From positions 1-62,642 of the forward strand of contig QOVW01000002.1 in assembly GCA_003339605.1 (NCBI GenBank): a DNA stretch of 62,642 nt, in the 5' to 3' direction. Below, piece after piece: positions 27,630 to 36,871 of this stretch. The DNA is from Spirobacillus cienkowskii. GTDB taxonomy: Bacteria > Bdellovibrionota_B > Oligoflexia > Silvanigrellales > Silvanigrellaceae. The notes beneath the pieces were generated by a model. It saw nothing but the letters and a program-made list of their open reading frames with translations, was not told where the DNA came from and made no database searches. Each line of letters opens with the position of its first letter. The stretch's first letter is position 1. The position numbers and the translations under genes are program-made.

Positions 27630-30041
27630 GTGGAAGTTATTTCGATTCGTGGCGCAAACGAGCATAATTTAAAAAATATTGATGTTGATATACCCAAAAA
27701 TAAGATGGTTGTTTTTACTGGTGTAAGTGGTTCCGGTAAGAGCAGCTTAGTTTTTGACACTATTTATTCTGAGGCATTTAGACGTTTTATCGATTCGAGC
27801 CAGACTTCGGTCTATATGATGAGCGGGTCTAGTTTTACAAAACGAGCTCGCGCAAAATTTCGTTCTATATCTGGCCTTCCTCCTGCGCTGGGGCTGTCGC
27901 AAAAACAAGGAGTTGCAGGACGTCTTTCTACTGTTGGGACAATATCGAGTGTTTCTGATTTATTAAGAGTTTATTTTGCAGCTTTTGGAGATATTTATTG
28001 CTACAATTGTGATATTCCATTAAAACCTATTACTTTTAACGAATTATGTGATAAAATATTTAATGATTTTCAAAATAAGAAAATCAAAATAATAGCTCCA
28101 ATATGTGAAAAAAGAAAAGGTAAATTTTCTGACGAAATTGAAAAATTTAGAGAATTAGGTTTTTCAAAATTAAGAATAAATGGAAATATTTTTGACTTAC
28201 AAGATGATAATGAGTCTATCAAAGTAGATTCAAAAAAACTGAATACTATTGACGTTATTATTGATTTTGTAGTTATTTCTATAGATAAGAAACAAAGAAT
28301 TGAAAGAGCAATTTATCAAGCCCTAGAATATGGAAAAGGCATGGTAAAGATTGAGACTTCAAATTATGAAAACTTATTTAATACAAATTCAAGTTGCCCA
28401 CAGTGTGGTGAAAGTGCTCCTAAGTTAGATCCTCGCTATTTTAGTCATTCTTCATTAGGTAAATGTGCAAAGTGTGATGGTGAAGGGACTTCAAAAAAGG
28501 GATACTCAGCAGATTTATTCCCTTGTAAAAGCTGTTTAGGTTCTCGTTTAGATACAAAACTTTCAAGCGTAAGAATTCATGATAAAACTTTTCAAGATCT
28601 GCATTATATGACTATGATAGAACTTTTAAATTACGTTGAAAATATTTTAAAAAATCATGTTAGTAATGATAAAGCAAAAAATAAAATTTATCTTGAACTA
28701 CATAATTCTTTATTAAGTATAAATAAAATTGGATTAAATCATCTTACTTTAAACCGTTCAGGATCTAGTTTGTCACCAGGAGATTTGCAAAGATTAAGAC
28801 TTGCATCAATGATTTCAAATAAACTGAATGGTGTTTTGTATGTAATGGATGAGCCTTGTCAAGGACTAAACGAAGAAGAAGTAAAGCAATTAGCACAAGT
28901 TCTTAAAGAAATAGTAAATAATGGTGCATCAATAATAGCTGTTGAACATCACCCAGAATTTTTAAAATTTTCTGATGCTATTTTTCTTATGGGTCCCCAG
29001 GCAGGGGTAAATGGCGGAAAGATTATTTCTTATATTTCAAATAAAATAGATTTAGATAAATTTAATAAAGAGAGTTTTATTAAATTTAATAATAAATTAT
29101 CCGATGAAAAAAATAAAATAAAAGAAATAAAATCAAATATTACTTTTAATAACATTAATATTAGAAACTTAAAAAATTTAAATATTTCTATTTATCAAAA
29201 TAATATTAACATTATTAGAGGAAAATCAGGATTTGGTAAAGGAACGTTTTTAGAATATTGTGTTCTGCCTTCACTATATTTTTTGGGAGGTAAATCATTA
29301 GATTCTGAGGAAATTTTAAAAATAGATTTTAAAAATTTTTGCAAATTTAATTCAGTTGGTGACATTAAAGTGAATGTTGTGGGTTATGTAAGACCTGGTA
29401 GTATGACTCGAAGCTCCAGACGCAGCGTAGCTTCAGCACTTGATGTTCTGAAACCCCTTAGAGAGCTATTTTCCTCGTTACCGTCAAGCCAGGTGTTGGG
29501 TTTGACAGAAAGTCACTTTTCTTGGAATTCTAAGCAAGGAAGGTGTGAAAATTGCGAAGGAAGAGGTTATATTGAGCTACCACAAAAATACTCTGAGCCA
29601 ATTAAAGTTGAATGTGAAACGTGCTTTGGTTCAAAATTAACAGCAAGAAGCTTACTTCCTAGATACAAAGGCCTTAATTTTGCAGACATCATGTCTTTAA
29701 ATTTGGAACAAGCAATACAATTACTTGAAAATCATAAGCTTATAACAAATAAAATTGCTAAAGCATGTCAGTTTGGCTTGGGATACATTCAGTTGGGTCA
29801 GGGTATGGACAGTTTAAGTGGCGGTGAGCTTCAAAGGTTAAATTTAACGATTCATCTTAAAAGAGCAAGTTTAGAAGGAGCTTGGTTTATTTTAATGCAT
29901 CCAAGTACTGGTTTGCATGCACCAGACATTAATGTTTTAGGTGAACTTATGTCTGTTATGCGATCGAAAGGAGCTACTTTTGTCCTTGTTGAAAATAGGG
30001 AAGAATTTTTATTTTTTGCAGATCATATAATTGATTTTTAA
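27630..30041 (+). CDS. UvrA-like ABC ATPase lacking the insertion domain, one site degenerate
   Basis: It resembles excinuclease subunit UvrA but has about 803 residues rather than about 940. The first ATPase has Walker A GVSGSGKSSL, Walker B VLYVMDEP and switch VEHH. A UvrB-binding-like region and zinc modules (SCPQCGE, KCAKCD, RCENCEGRG, ECETC) are present. The insertion domain that should lie between KCAKCDGEG and PCKSCLGSR is missing. The second ATPase is damaged: Walker A GKSGFGKGT, Walker B ILMHPSTGLH (both acidic residues gone), no switch His. In-frame GTGs occur at 27582 and 27597, but AAAGG eight bases before GTG 27630 and the MEVISIRG start favour 27630. It is probably a UvrA paralogue, not the main repair protein. 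Confidence 0.88.
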   Translation: MEVISIRGANEHNLKNIDVDIPKNKMVVFTGVSGSGKSSLVFDTIYSEAFRRFIDSSQTSVYMMSGSSFTKRARAKFRSISGLPPALGLSQKQGVAGRLSTVGTISSVSDLLRVYFAAFGDIYCYNCDIPLKPITFNELCDKIFNDFQNKKIKIIAPICEKRKGKFSDEIEKFRELGFSKLRINGNIFDLQDDNESIKVDSKKLNTIDVIIDFVVISIDKKQRIERAIYQALEYGKGMVKIETSNYENLFNTNSSCPQCGESAPKLDPRYFSHSSLGKCAKCDGEGTSKKGYSADLFPCKSCLGSRLDTKLSSVRIHDKTFQDLHYMTMIELLNYVENILKNHVSNDKAKNKIYLELHNSLLSINKIGLNHLTLNRSGSSLSPGDLQRLRLASMISNKLNGVLYVMDEPCQGLNEEEVKQLAQVLKEIVNNGASIIAVEHHPEFLKFSDAIFLMGPQAGVNGGKIISYISNKIDLDKFNKESFIKFNNKLSDEKNKIKEIKSNITFNNINIRNLKNLNISIYQNNINIIRGKSGFGKGTFLEYCVLPSLYFLGGKSLDSEEILKIDFKNFCKFNSVGDIKVNVVGYVRPGSMTRSSRRSVASALDVLKPLRELFSSLPSSQVLGLTESHFSWNSKQGRCENCEGRGYIELPQKYSEPIKVECETCFGSKLTARSLLPRYKGLNFADIMSLNLEQAIQLLENHKLITNKIAKACQFGLGYIQLGQGMDSLSGGELQRLNLTIHLKRASLEGAWFILMHPSTGLHAPDINVLGELMSVMRSKGATFVLVENREEFLFFADHIIDF

Positions 30042-30199
30042 TGTATGAATGTTAGCTAATATCTTTTAATTTATTTATTTTGGAAAAAATTGCCCCCTAT
30101 TTTTTTCAGCTCTAGTATTTCTTTTTTTAATTAATTTAATTTTTTTTAATTCCGAATATTTTTTAGTATTGAAAAATTTGAATTGTTGGGGGTGTTTTC

Positions 30200-31306
30200 A
30201 TGCCAGAGAGGTTTCATGATTTTTCAGTCGCTAAACTTGAAATGCTTTCAAACTCTTTTTGGAGAGAAATTAATCCATCAGCTAAATCTTGTGTTTCTTT
30301 AATAAAACTTCTTGAAGTATATGCTTCTAAAGAAAATTGGGAACAAGTTATTAATTTGTCATCAAGAGCTGTTTTACATCTAGATAAAATTTATGACAGA
30401 GCAGATTTTTACCATATTTGGATTTGCGCCTTAAAAGATTCGTTTGATAAAGATGGATTAGTTTTATTAGGTAGACATCTTTTTAGAATGAGATTTTTTC
30501 ATCCTGTTTTTTTATCACTTTCTTTAATTTCATTTTCTTTTGCTTCAAAAAATAAGATTGCTAGAAAAATATATTTTTATTTAAAAAAGACAAAAGGGAT
30601 TGAAAATCGTTTCTATTTTGAAGCTATAGGACTTTTTTTTGCTTCACAAAAAAGTATAGAGTCTATTAAAATGGGGCTTTTCTATTTAAGAAAAGTAACT
30701 TCTGAAAAAAAATGTAGCTATTTTTCTCTTAGAAACTATTTGCGAGTACTTTCTGAAAAAAATTATGTTAATGAAATGACTGAAGTATATAATGTTATGC
30801 ATGAAAGATTTCCATTTGCGCAAGAGCCGTATTTGGTTGCAACTTTAATTGCAATAGACAATACTGATTGGAAAGAAGCTATTAGAGTTTTAAATCAAAT
30901 AATTCTTGATAATCCAGCAAATAGTTGCGCAATTCTTTCATTATGCCAATGTTATAATGAAATTGGAGATTATTTGATGACTGTTGAATTATTATCCAAA
31001 AATAAAGATACATTTATAGATAATGAATATGATTATAATTGTTTATTGGGAATGACATTAAAAAAGATAGTTGATATCGATTTTGATAAAAATTTGCATC
31101 AATTAGCAATCCGTCATTTACAAAAAAGCTATAATTTGGCAAAGTTTTTTAAATTTCCATATTATAGTATAGAAAAAGAATTGAATGATTTAAAAAATGA
31201 TAAAAATCAAAAAATCTATGATGATGTTGAAATTAATGTCATTAATGTTATTAATGAACAAGCATCAGAAGCTAATAGTTTATTTAATGATAGAAAAGTT
31301 GGTTAA
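30200..31306 (+). CDS. TPR-like helical repeat protein
   Basis: The 368-residue protein is helical with tetratricopeptide-like spacing. Examples are ENWEQVINLSSRAVLHLDKI, DWKEAIRVLNQIILDNPANS and YLMTVELLSKN with small and aromatic residues at repeat positions. No signal peptide and no enzyme motif are seen. GGGGG lies about eight bases before the ATG. Such proteins usually mediate protein contacts; partners cannot be told. It stands alone, convergent with the following gene at a distance of seven bases. Confidence 0.65.
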   Translation: MPERFHDFSVAKLEMLSNSFWREINPSAKSCVSLIKLLEVYASKENWEQVINLSSRAVLHLDKIYDRADFYHIWICALKDSFDKDGLVLLGRHLFRMRFFHPVFLSLSLISFSFASKNKIARKIYFYLKKTKGIENRFYFEAIGLFFASQKSIESIKMGLFYLRKVTSEKKCSYFSLRNYLRVLSEKNYVNEMTEVYNVMHERFPFAQEPYLVATLIAIDNTDWKEAIRVLNQIILDNPANSCAILSLCQCYNEIGDYLMTVELLSKNKDTFIDNEYDYNCLLGMTLKKIVDIDFDKNLHQLAIRHLQKSYNLAKFFKFPYYSIEKELNDLKNDKNQKIYDDVEINVINVINEQASEANSLFNDRKVG

Positions 31307-31313
31307 TTAAAAA

Positions 31314-32054
31314 TTAATATGAATCAATAATTTTTTTGTATTCACTAGTTTTTATAAATTCTCTGCTCGCATTATCAATTTTTTTTAATAATTCATCATT
31401 AAAATCTTTTTTATAAATAATATATAGCTTAATTTCATTTATTGGTTTTAGTACTTTTACTAAATTTTTAAAATTTGAAATATTTTGTTTTCTATATTCT
31501 TTAAATTGAACTTCATTAGCTACAAAAAAACTAGATTCATTTTTAATTACAGATTCAACACATGATCTTAAATCAAACTTTGAAATTTTATTTAATTCTT
31601 TTTTGTTGATCATTTCTTGGATATCATTTTCTATATAATATCCAACAGAAGAACAATAAGTACCTCCTTTAAAATCAATTAAATTTTTATTATCCTTATA
31701 ATTTTTATTTGTATAAACATAAATTTTGGAATTGTATAAGTAAACTTTTGAATATTTAACTTCTGTTGCCCGTTCATCTGTATAAGCGTAAGGAAAAGAT
31801 GCGTCGTATTTTTGTATTTTTACAAGCTCATAACATCTTGCCCAAGGAAGAAATTCAAGCTCAAAAGGTATATTTATCTTTTTTAACAAAGACTTTACAA
31901 TTGCTGTAAACATTCCTCCATCTTTGAGTTTTTCATCACTAAAAGGTGCAAAATCATTACCAGTGACTAATTTTAGTTTTTCTATTGGATGGACGTTAGC
32001 TGTATAAAATAATAATGTTAATAATAATGAAATTTTAGGTAATTTATTTATCAT
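31314..32054 (-). CDS. Periplasmic solute-binding protein, family 3
   Basis: The N-terminus (LPKISLLLTLLFYTANVHPI) is a signal peptide. The mature part has KLVTGNDFAPFSDE and GGMFTAIVKSLLKKINI, the pattern of SBP_bac_3 proteins, and later YSKVYLYNSKIYVYTNKN. At 246 residues it has the normal size. GGAG precedes the ATG. No permease or ATPase of an amino-acid ABC transporter is adjacent. Many single genes of this type in predatory or host-associated bacteria have no transporter partner; the ligand is unknown. Confidence 0.82.
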   Translation of the reverse strand: MINKLPKISLLLTLLFYTANVHPIEKLKLVTGNDFAPFSDEKLKDGGMFTAIVKSLLKKINIPFELEFLPWARCYELVKIQKYDASFPYAYTDERATEVKYSKVYLYNSKIYVYTNKNYKDNKNLIDFKGGTYCSSVGYYIENDIQEMINKKELNKISKFDLRSCVESVIKNESSFFVANEVQFKEYRKQNISNFKNLVKVLKPINEIKLYIIYKKDFNDELLKKIDNASREFIKTSEYKKIIDSY

Positions 32055-32077
32055 TTTTATAATTCTCCAATTATTTA

Positions 32078-33166
32078 TTAAGCGGGTTCATTATTTTCTT
32101 TTCCTTTTATCAAATCAGTATCAACTTTTTCTCTTAAAATTATTTTCCATGTTGATAAGCCAACTATTAAACCAAATATGACAAATAAAATATAAAATAG
32201 GGGATTAAAAAACACAGATAATGTTAAACAAAGAAAACCGAGAGTTCCTGCAACAATCATATTAGTCATAACTTTGTCCGAAGAGTTTAGCGGTAATTCT
32301 GCATCAAGTACAGCTTTAGTATAACCTTGGACTAATATTCTTCGTTCTCTTACTGTTGTAAAAAATTTAAACATACTTTTAGGTGAAAATGAATATCTAA
32401 TATACCAAAATGGCAAGTGTACCATGTGTAGGCCAACTATTTCGATTTCTGTTCTGTGTTCATATAAAGTACCAACTTTTGTTTTTGCTATTCTTCGATG
32501 ATATTCGCTTATTTGATCTTTGGCTCTAGTGATTGCAGATGATTCTTTGCTTTGAATGCTTGCTACTGCAATTTCGTTTGCATGTTCGTATTTAAATGGA
32601 ACCTTAGATTCGTAAATAGGTTTAATTCCTTCATCCTGCACCCCCATTGTTTCATCGAGTGGAAAACCTTCCCAATCTATTGAGACGCTTTCTCTTGGGT
32701 GGTGCAATCGCTCCATTCCCCAGTGTTCTTTTGGAGATTTTCTTGCAAGGATTGCCCAGCGGTATCTCCTGCTAAATCGTCCTTCTTCTTTTAAAAATCC
32801 TGATGCTAAATCTCTAACGCGGCCTGGGTATAAATTTTTTTTGGCGCTATGTCCGCTCCAAAACGTATGTGCTTCTACAGAAATTATCCAATAAGGTAGA
32901 AATACTCCATATGAGCCCAATATGCTAAATTCACTTTTAATTTTTGATGGATTATGATAGCGATTTGTTATCCATTCATTAAAGATTTCGTCTATATTTT
33001 CTTTTTTTATGTTAGATGAAATTATATAATGATCACCAATTAAATCTTTTGCCCCTTCTTCTGGGTCAATGATAAAACCAGCAGAACAAAAAGGACATAA
33101 ATGAATATAGTCATCTGGATTGTATTCAAAAGACGCTTGGCATGATGCACAAGATACTTCAAACAT
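32078..33166 (-). CDS. Membrane protein with N-terminal zinc ribbon
   Basis: The 362-residue protein starts with a zinc ribbon: CASC near 6-9 and CPFC near 28-31. A large hydrophilic middle (40-290) is rich in Trp and charged residues (RYRWAILARKSPKEHWGMER). Near 295-345 there are two membrane segments (IVAGTLGFLCLTLSVFF and LFYILFVIFGLIVGLSTW). The topology suggests a cytoplasmic zinc ribbon with a membrane tail. I recognise no named family. AAGGA lies upstream, and it is in tandem with the solute-binding gene at 24 bases. Confidence 0.68.
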   Translation of the reverse strand: MFEVSCASCQASFEYNPDDYIHLCPFCSAGFIIDPEEGAKDLIGDHYIISSNIKKENIDEIFNEWITNRYHNPSKIKSEFSILGSYGVFLPYWIISVEAHTFWSGHSAKKNLYPGRVRDLASGFLKEEGRFSRRYRWAILARKSPKEHWGMERLHHPRESVSIDWEGFPLDETMGVQDEGIKPIYESKVPFKYEHANEIAVASIQSKESSAITRAKDQISEYHRRIAKTKVGTLYEHRTEIEIVGLHMVHLPFWYIRYSFSPKSMFKFFTTVRERRILVQGYTKAVLDAELPLNSSDKVMTNMIVAGTLGFLCLTLSVFFNPLFYILFVIFGLIVGLSTWKIILREKVDTDLIKGKENNEPA

Positions 33167-33260
33167 TTTAAAATATCCTTTTTAAGTAACAATAATAATT
33201 TAATATTATAAAAATATTTTAAAAACTTGTAGAAGAAATTTAGGAATGAGTGTCAATCTT

Positions 33261-33872
33261 TTAGTTATGACTAAATCTTTTGGTTAAATGCAAAATGAGT
33301 TTGTGGGTTTGTTTTTCAAGATTTTGAAATGATTTAGAATTATCAATTACGAAGTCGGCATGGGTAATTTTTTCACTATCAGGCATTTGAGTATGGATAA
33401 TTTTTTTTGCTTCGGAGACTGAAATTTTTCTTTTTTCTTCAAGTCTTTTTAGTTTTACAGATTCATCGGCTACAACAACAATACAAAAATCAAAACTACT
33501 TTGCCTTTTAAGCTCTAAAATTAAAGATGCTTCGTAAAAAACCCAAGCAGAGGGGGCAATTTTGTTAAGTACTTCTAATCTTGAATTATACAGTTCCAAT
33601 ATTGCCGGGTGCAAAATACTTTCTAATGATTTTTTTAATTTTGGTTTAGAAAATACTTGATTACGAATATAATCTCTATTTAAAATTCCAGGACTAATAA
33701 ACACAGAATCACCAAAAATTGTTTTAATTCTTGCTTGCACTTCTGGAAAAAATAACACCTCACGAGAAAATAAATCTGCGTCCCAAACGCAATAACCTTT
33801 TTTTGCTAATATTTTAGAAAGTGTTGATTTTCCAGAACCAATACCTCCTGTAATTGCAATCTTTTTACACAT
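33261..33872 (-). CDS. coaE: Dephospho-CoA kinase
   Basis: CoaE makes coenzyme A by phosphorylating dephospho-CoA. The 203-residue protein has the P-loop GGIGSGKS at 9-16, DADLFSREVL for substrate binding and HPAILELYNSRL in the lid region. It starts two bases after the stop of the upstream RHH-like gene, without a good Shine-Dalgarno, so its translation is probably coupled to that gene. Confidence 0.95.
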   Translation of the reverse strand: MCKKIAITGGIGSGKSTLSKILAKKGYCVWDADLFSREVLFFPEVQARIKTIFGDSVFISPGILNRDYIRNQVFSKPKLKKSLESILHPAILELYNSRLEVLNKIAPSAWVFYEASLILELKRQSSFDFCIVVVADESVKLKRLEEKRKISVSEAKKIIHTQMPDSEKITHADFVIDNSKSFQNLEKQTHKLILHLTKRFSHN

Positions 33873-33874
33873 AA

Positions 33875-34849
33875 TTAGCGTTTGTTGTTATCACGTTGTT
33901 GTCTATATTGGTTGTTATTTTGTTGGTTACTTGAGTTTTGATCTTCATAAAATCTTTGTGAATTTTGGTAATTAGCTCGAGTGTTAAATCTTTGATTCTG
34001 AGCATTATTATTTTGATATTGATTTCTAAAATTGTTTTGATTTGAGTTTTGTTGTCTTGAGTTATTATTTTGTTGTTGATAATTTCTATTGTTAAGCTGT
34101 GATCTATTGTTGTTTTGTTGTTGAGGGTTTCTTGGTTGAAAGCCAAAACGATTTCTATTTTGCAAATTGTTTTGTTGTTGCCTATTGTTCATTGAATGAT
34201 GACTTAAATGAGGCTGAGGAGCGGCCTGCGTTCCATCAGAATGAACGTAACCTGTTCTGGTCATCAAATGACTGGGTGTCGGTCTCATTTGATCTTCAAA
34301 AACTCTTTTTGCAACGCCTTCTGCGACAAGTTCAACAAGTAAATCTTCTACAGAAATACCTTCCATTTTTGACATTTGCCGGAGCTGATTCATCAGCGAC
34401 CACGAAAAAGATACAGAGATATTATTTTGAGAAAAATCCCTAATTTCTGATGAATTTTGAAGGTCTTCTTCGCAAAAGTCGTCAGAATGATTTTCATTTT
34501 CTTGGAATTCTTGGGAAACATCATTAACTGCAAAATCATTATTTTGCTCAATTTCCCAATTTACTTCGGATTCTAAAGTTTCATCGGAAGAGTCTTCTAT
34601 ATGATTTAGTGTCACCACATTCTCCACTTCTTTAACAGGCTGATGATTATTTTCTGTTGTAATTTCAGGATGAATTTCATCTTCTTTAATTAAATGCGTT
34701 TCTTCTAACGAAGGTGTGCAAACTGCTTTGAGTTTAGGTGGGCGACCTCTGCCTCGTTTAGAAGGAGATGATTCTATTCCCCCTGTTTCTTTTGATGATT
34801 CTTCGAAAAGTGATAATGAAAAATACCTACGAGTGTGAAAATAAATCAC
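33875..34849 (-). CDS. AT-hook/RHH-like protein with Asn/Gln-rich tail
   Basis: The protein has about 324 residues. An AT-hook-like basic motif (KRGRGRPPK near 32-40) is followed by an acidic Glu/Asn-rich linker. A helical segment (VSFSWSLMNQLRQMSKMEGI, then SVEDLLVELVAEG) resembles a ribbon-helix-helix or CopG-type unit. The last 110 residues consist almost entirely of Asn, Gln, Arg, Tyr, Phe, a prion-like or RNA-binding composition. The longest frame begins at a TTG (34885), but GGAG seven bases before GTG 34849 supports the later start. It is coupled to coaE. Function unknown; nucleic-acid binding is likely. Confidence 0.68.
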   Translation of the reverse strand: MIYFHTRRYFSLSLFEESSKETGGIESSPSKRGRGRPPKLKAVCTPSLEETHLIKEDEIHPEITTENNHQPVKEVENVVTLNHIEDSSDETLESEVNWEIEQNNDFAVNDVSQEFQENENHSDDFCEEDLQNSSEIRDFSQNNISVSFSWSLMNQLRQMSKMEGISVEDLLVELVAEGVAKRVFEDQMRPTPSHLMTRTGYVHSDGTQAAPQPHLSHHSMNNRQQQNNLQNRNRFGFQPRNPQQQNNNRSQLNNRNYQQQNNNSRQQNSNQNNFRNQYQNNNAQNQRFNTRANYQNSQRFYEDQNSSNQQNNNQYRQQRDNNKR

Positions 34850-35084
34850 GACGATACTCCAATATAAAGTAACAATAACAAGCAATGTTTAATAAATTAA
34901 TTATTCAGGTAAAAATTCTATAAAAATCCTATGCAATTAAATAAAAACATGAAACATTTAGAAGGAGAGGTATTCTCACTTCTTACATAATCCCATAAAA
35001 GAGCTTTCAAAACAAGTATCTTAAACCAGTCTATCAAGGATTTTTTTACCTATATATTTTACAAAATGATATTGGTAAAAATGA

Positions 35085-36047
35085 TCAATTTGTTTCGCTT
35101 AAATCGTGTAGATCAGCGAATTCTGAAAGCATACTTAAATTTTCGGTCCAACCAGGTTTAACTTTAACAAAAAGTTCTAAGAATACCTTCTTTTCAAGAT
35201 GTTTTTCTAATGAAACTCTTGCTAACATTCCAATATTTTTAAGTCGCACCCCTTTTTTTCCAATGACTATACCTTTTTGAGATTCGCGATCTACAATTAA
35301 TGTTGCTAAAATTTTTACGACTTTTTGCTCAGTGGTAAATTTTTCAATAACAACAGCTATTTTATATGGCAGCTCCTGACCAAGCTGACGAAAAATTTGT
35401 TCACGAATAATTTCACTACATACAAATTTTTGCGATCTGTCAGTAAGATCATCCTCGCCAAATAGCCAATCGCTAATCGGCATATGAGTGGATATGAGCT
35501 TTCTCATAAATACGACATGTTCTGGAGTTTTAGATGAAACTAGAATAGACGTATTTTCAGCAAGTTGACAATTTAAACTATTTGAAGAACTCAAATCCTT
35601 TAAAAGGCTTTGAAATTGTTGTTCAATGTTTAGTCTTTCTTGTTCTGCTTCTTTTATCTTAACCTTATCTGATTTAGTTGCAAGGAGTAGAAGCTTTTTA
35701 TTGTATTTTTTTAAAATACCCTTTAGCCAAAGTGTATCTTCTGGATGCCAGCCCTGAGAAACGTCAATCAAATAACATACAAGGTCGGCTTCAGCTAATA
35801 CGTTCCAGGCTGTTTTGTTCATCATTTGATTGATTTTAGGCAACCCTTGATCTTGATGAATGCCTGGGGTGTCAAGCAAAAGAATTTGACAATCGCTTTC
35901 TGTGAAAATGCCTAAAATTTTGTTTCTTGTTGTTTGGGGCTTATTGCTGACAACAGCTAATTTTGAGCCAAGTATTGCATTTAAAAACGTGCTTTTTCCC
36001 GCATTGGGTCTGCCAAGTAATGCCACATATCCGCATTTTTTCTTCAT
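35085..36047 (-). CDS. era: GTPase Era
   Basis: Era is an essential Ras-like GTPase that binds 16S rRNA during 30S assembly. Motifs are GRPNAGKST (G1), QTTRNKI (G2), LLDTPGIHQ (G3) and the NKxD-type segment ATKSDKV (G4). The C-terminal KH domain has GVRLKNIGMLARVSLEKHL, where the first GxxG-like loop is GKKG. The protein has 320 residues, slightly longer than average. The start overlaps the end of rnc by four bases, the common rnc-era pairing. Confidence 0.96.
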   Translation of the reverse strand: MKKKCGYVALLGRPNAGKSTFLNAILGSKLAVVSNKPQTTRNKILGIFTESDCQILLLDTPGIHQDQGLPKINQMMNKTAWNVLAEADLVCYLIDVSQGWHPEDTLWLKGILKKYNKKLLLLATKSDKVKIKEAEQERLNIEQQFQSLLKDLSSSNSLNCQLAENTSILVSSKTPEHVVFMRKLISTHMPISDWLFGEDDLTDRSQKFVCSEIIREQIFRQLGQELPYKIAVVIEKFTTEQKVVKILATLIVDRESQKGIVIGKKGVRLKNIGMLARVSLEKHLEKKVFLELFVKVKPGWTENLSMLSEFADLHDLSETN

Positions 36048-36871
36048 TTTTTACCTTCAAAAAAACTAATGACCATATCTTTTGTTAATTTTCCTAATTC
36101 AATTTCATTTAAAATTTTTTCTGCAACCTTTTTGCTAGCTTCTCTTTTGCTAGCTGCAGATGCTCTTCCTATTTCTGTGTTTCCAACAAAGGCGGCAACA
36201 ATAAAAAAAGTTTCTTGGGGGGTTCCCTCGGTACCTATCGTTCTATAAGATGGAGGAAGACCTATAATTCCTTGAGTCCATTGTTGTAACTTACTTTTTG
36301 AATCAAATTTAAGAAGAATGTCTTGTCCAGCTTTAAGATCGTTGGCAAAAACTTTAAGTAACCACATATGTGCTTTTTCTTCGCCGGCGTCAAGAAGTAA
36401 AGCGGCGGTTACGGCCTCAAAAGCGTCAGCAAGGACGTTATCTCTTCTTTGAGGGTTTGAGTTCATTTCTGCTTTTCCAACCAGAAGACATTCTCCTATA
36501 CCAAGATCTCTGCTTTTTAAAGCAAGATTTTCTGTTCCTACTATTGCTGCTCTTAAGCGAGAAAGATCGCCTTCTTGCAAAGACTTGTGGGCAATCATGG
36601 CTTCAGAAGCAATAAAAAAGCTAAGAAACGCATCGCCAAAAAACTCAAGACGTTCATTAGAAAATATGCCAGATCTATCGTGAGGCCAGTAGACGAGAGA
36701 TGAACGATGAACAATAGAAATAGCGGCAATTTTTTTGTCTTTATATCTGTGATCTTGTATTTCTCCAAGTTTATCAATATTGGCTTCAATTTGAGGGAAA
36801 ACTCGGCTTAACTTTACAAAATTAAGCTCACACAAGTGAGATTTAAGAAGCAAAAGACGATCGCTGAACAT
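36044..36871 (-). CDS. rnc: Ribonuclease III
   Basis: RNase III cuts double-stranded RNA, for example rRNA precursors. The endonuclease signature is NERLEFFGDAFLSFF, where the usual Leu in EFLGD is Phe, and the second metal site is ADAFEAVTAAL. A dsRNA-binding domain lies at about 195-265 (ending in ASKREASKKVAEKIL). The 275-residue protein is slightly long. Its start overlaps the mnmA stop as TAATG and its end overlaps era, so mnmA, rnc and era form one operon. Confidence 0.95.
   Translation of the reverse strand: MFSDRLLLLKSHLCELNFVKLSRVFPQIEANIDKLGEIQDHRYKDKKIAAISIVHRSSLVYWPHDRSGIFSNERLEFFGDAFLSFFIASEAMIAHKSLQEGDLSRLRAAIVGTENLALKSRDLGIGECLLVGKAEMNSNPQRRDNVLADAFEAVTAALLLDAGEEKAHMWLLKVFANDLKAGQDILLKFDSKSKLQQWTQGIIGLPPSYRTIGTEGTPQETFFIVAAFVGNTEIGRASAASKREASKKVAEKILNEIELGKLTKDMVISFFEGKK

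Noticed and set aside
33865-34443. Frames antisense to or in other phases of the Asn/Gln-rich gene
   Set aside because: Repetitive CAA/AAT codons open several frames. Only the frame with the AT-hook and RHH-like motif has a ribosome site.
34960-34995. Hairpin AGAAGGAGA/TCTC...TTCT as a terminator for era
   Set aside because: The stem has a bulge and no T run follows on either strand.
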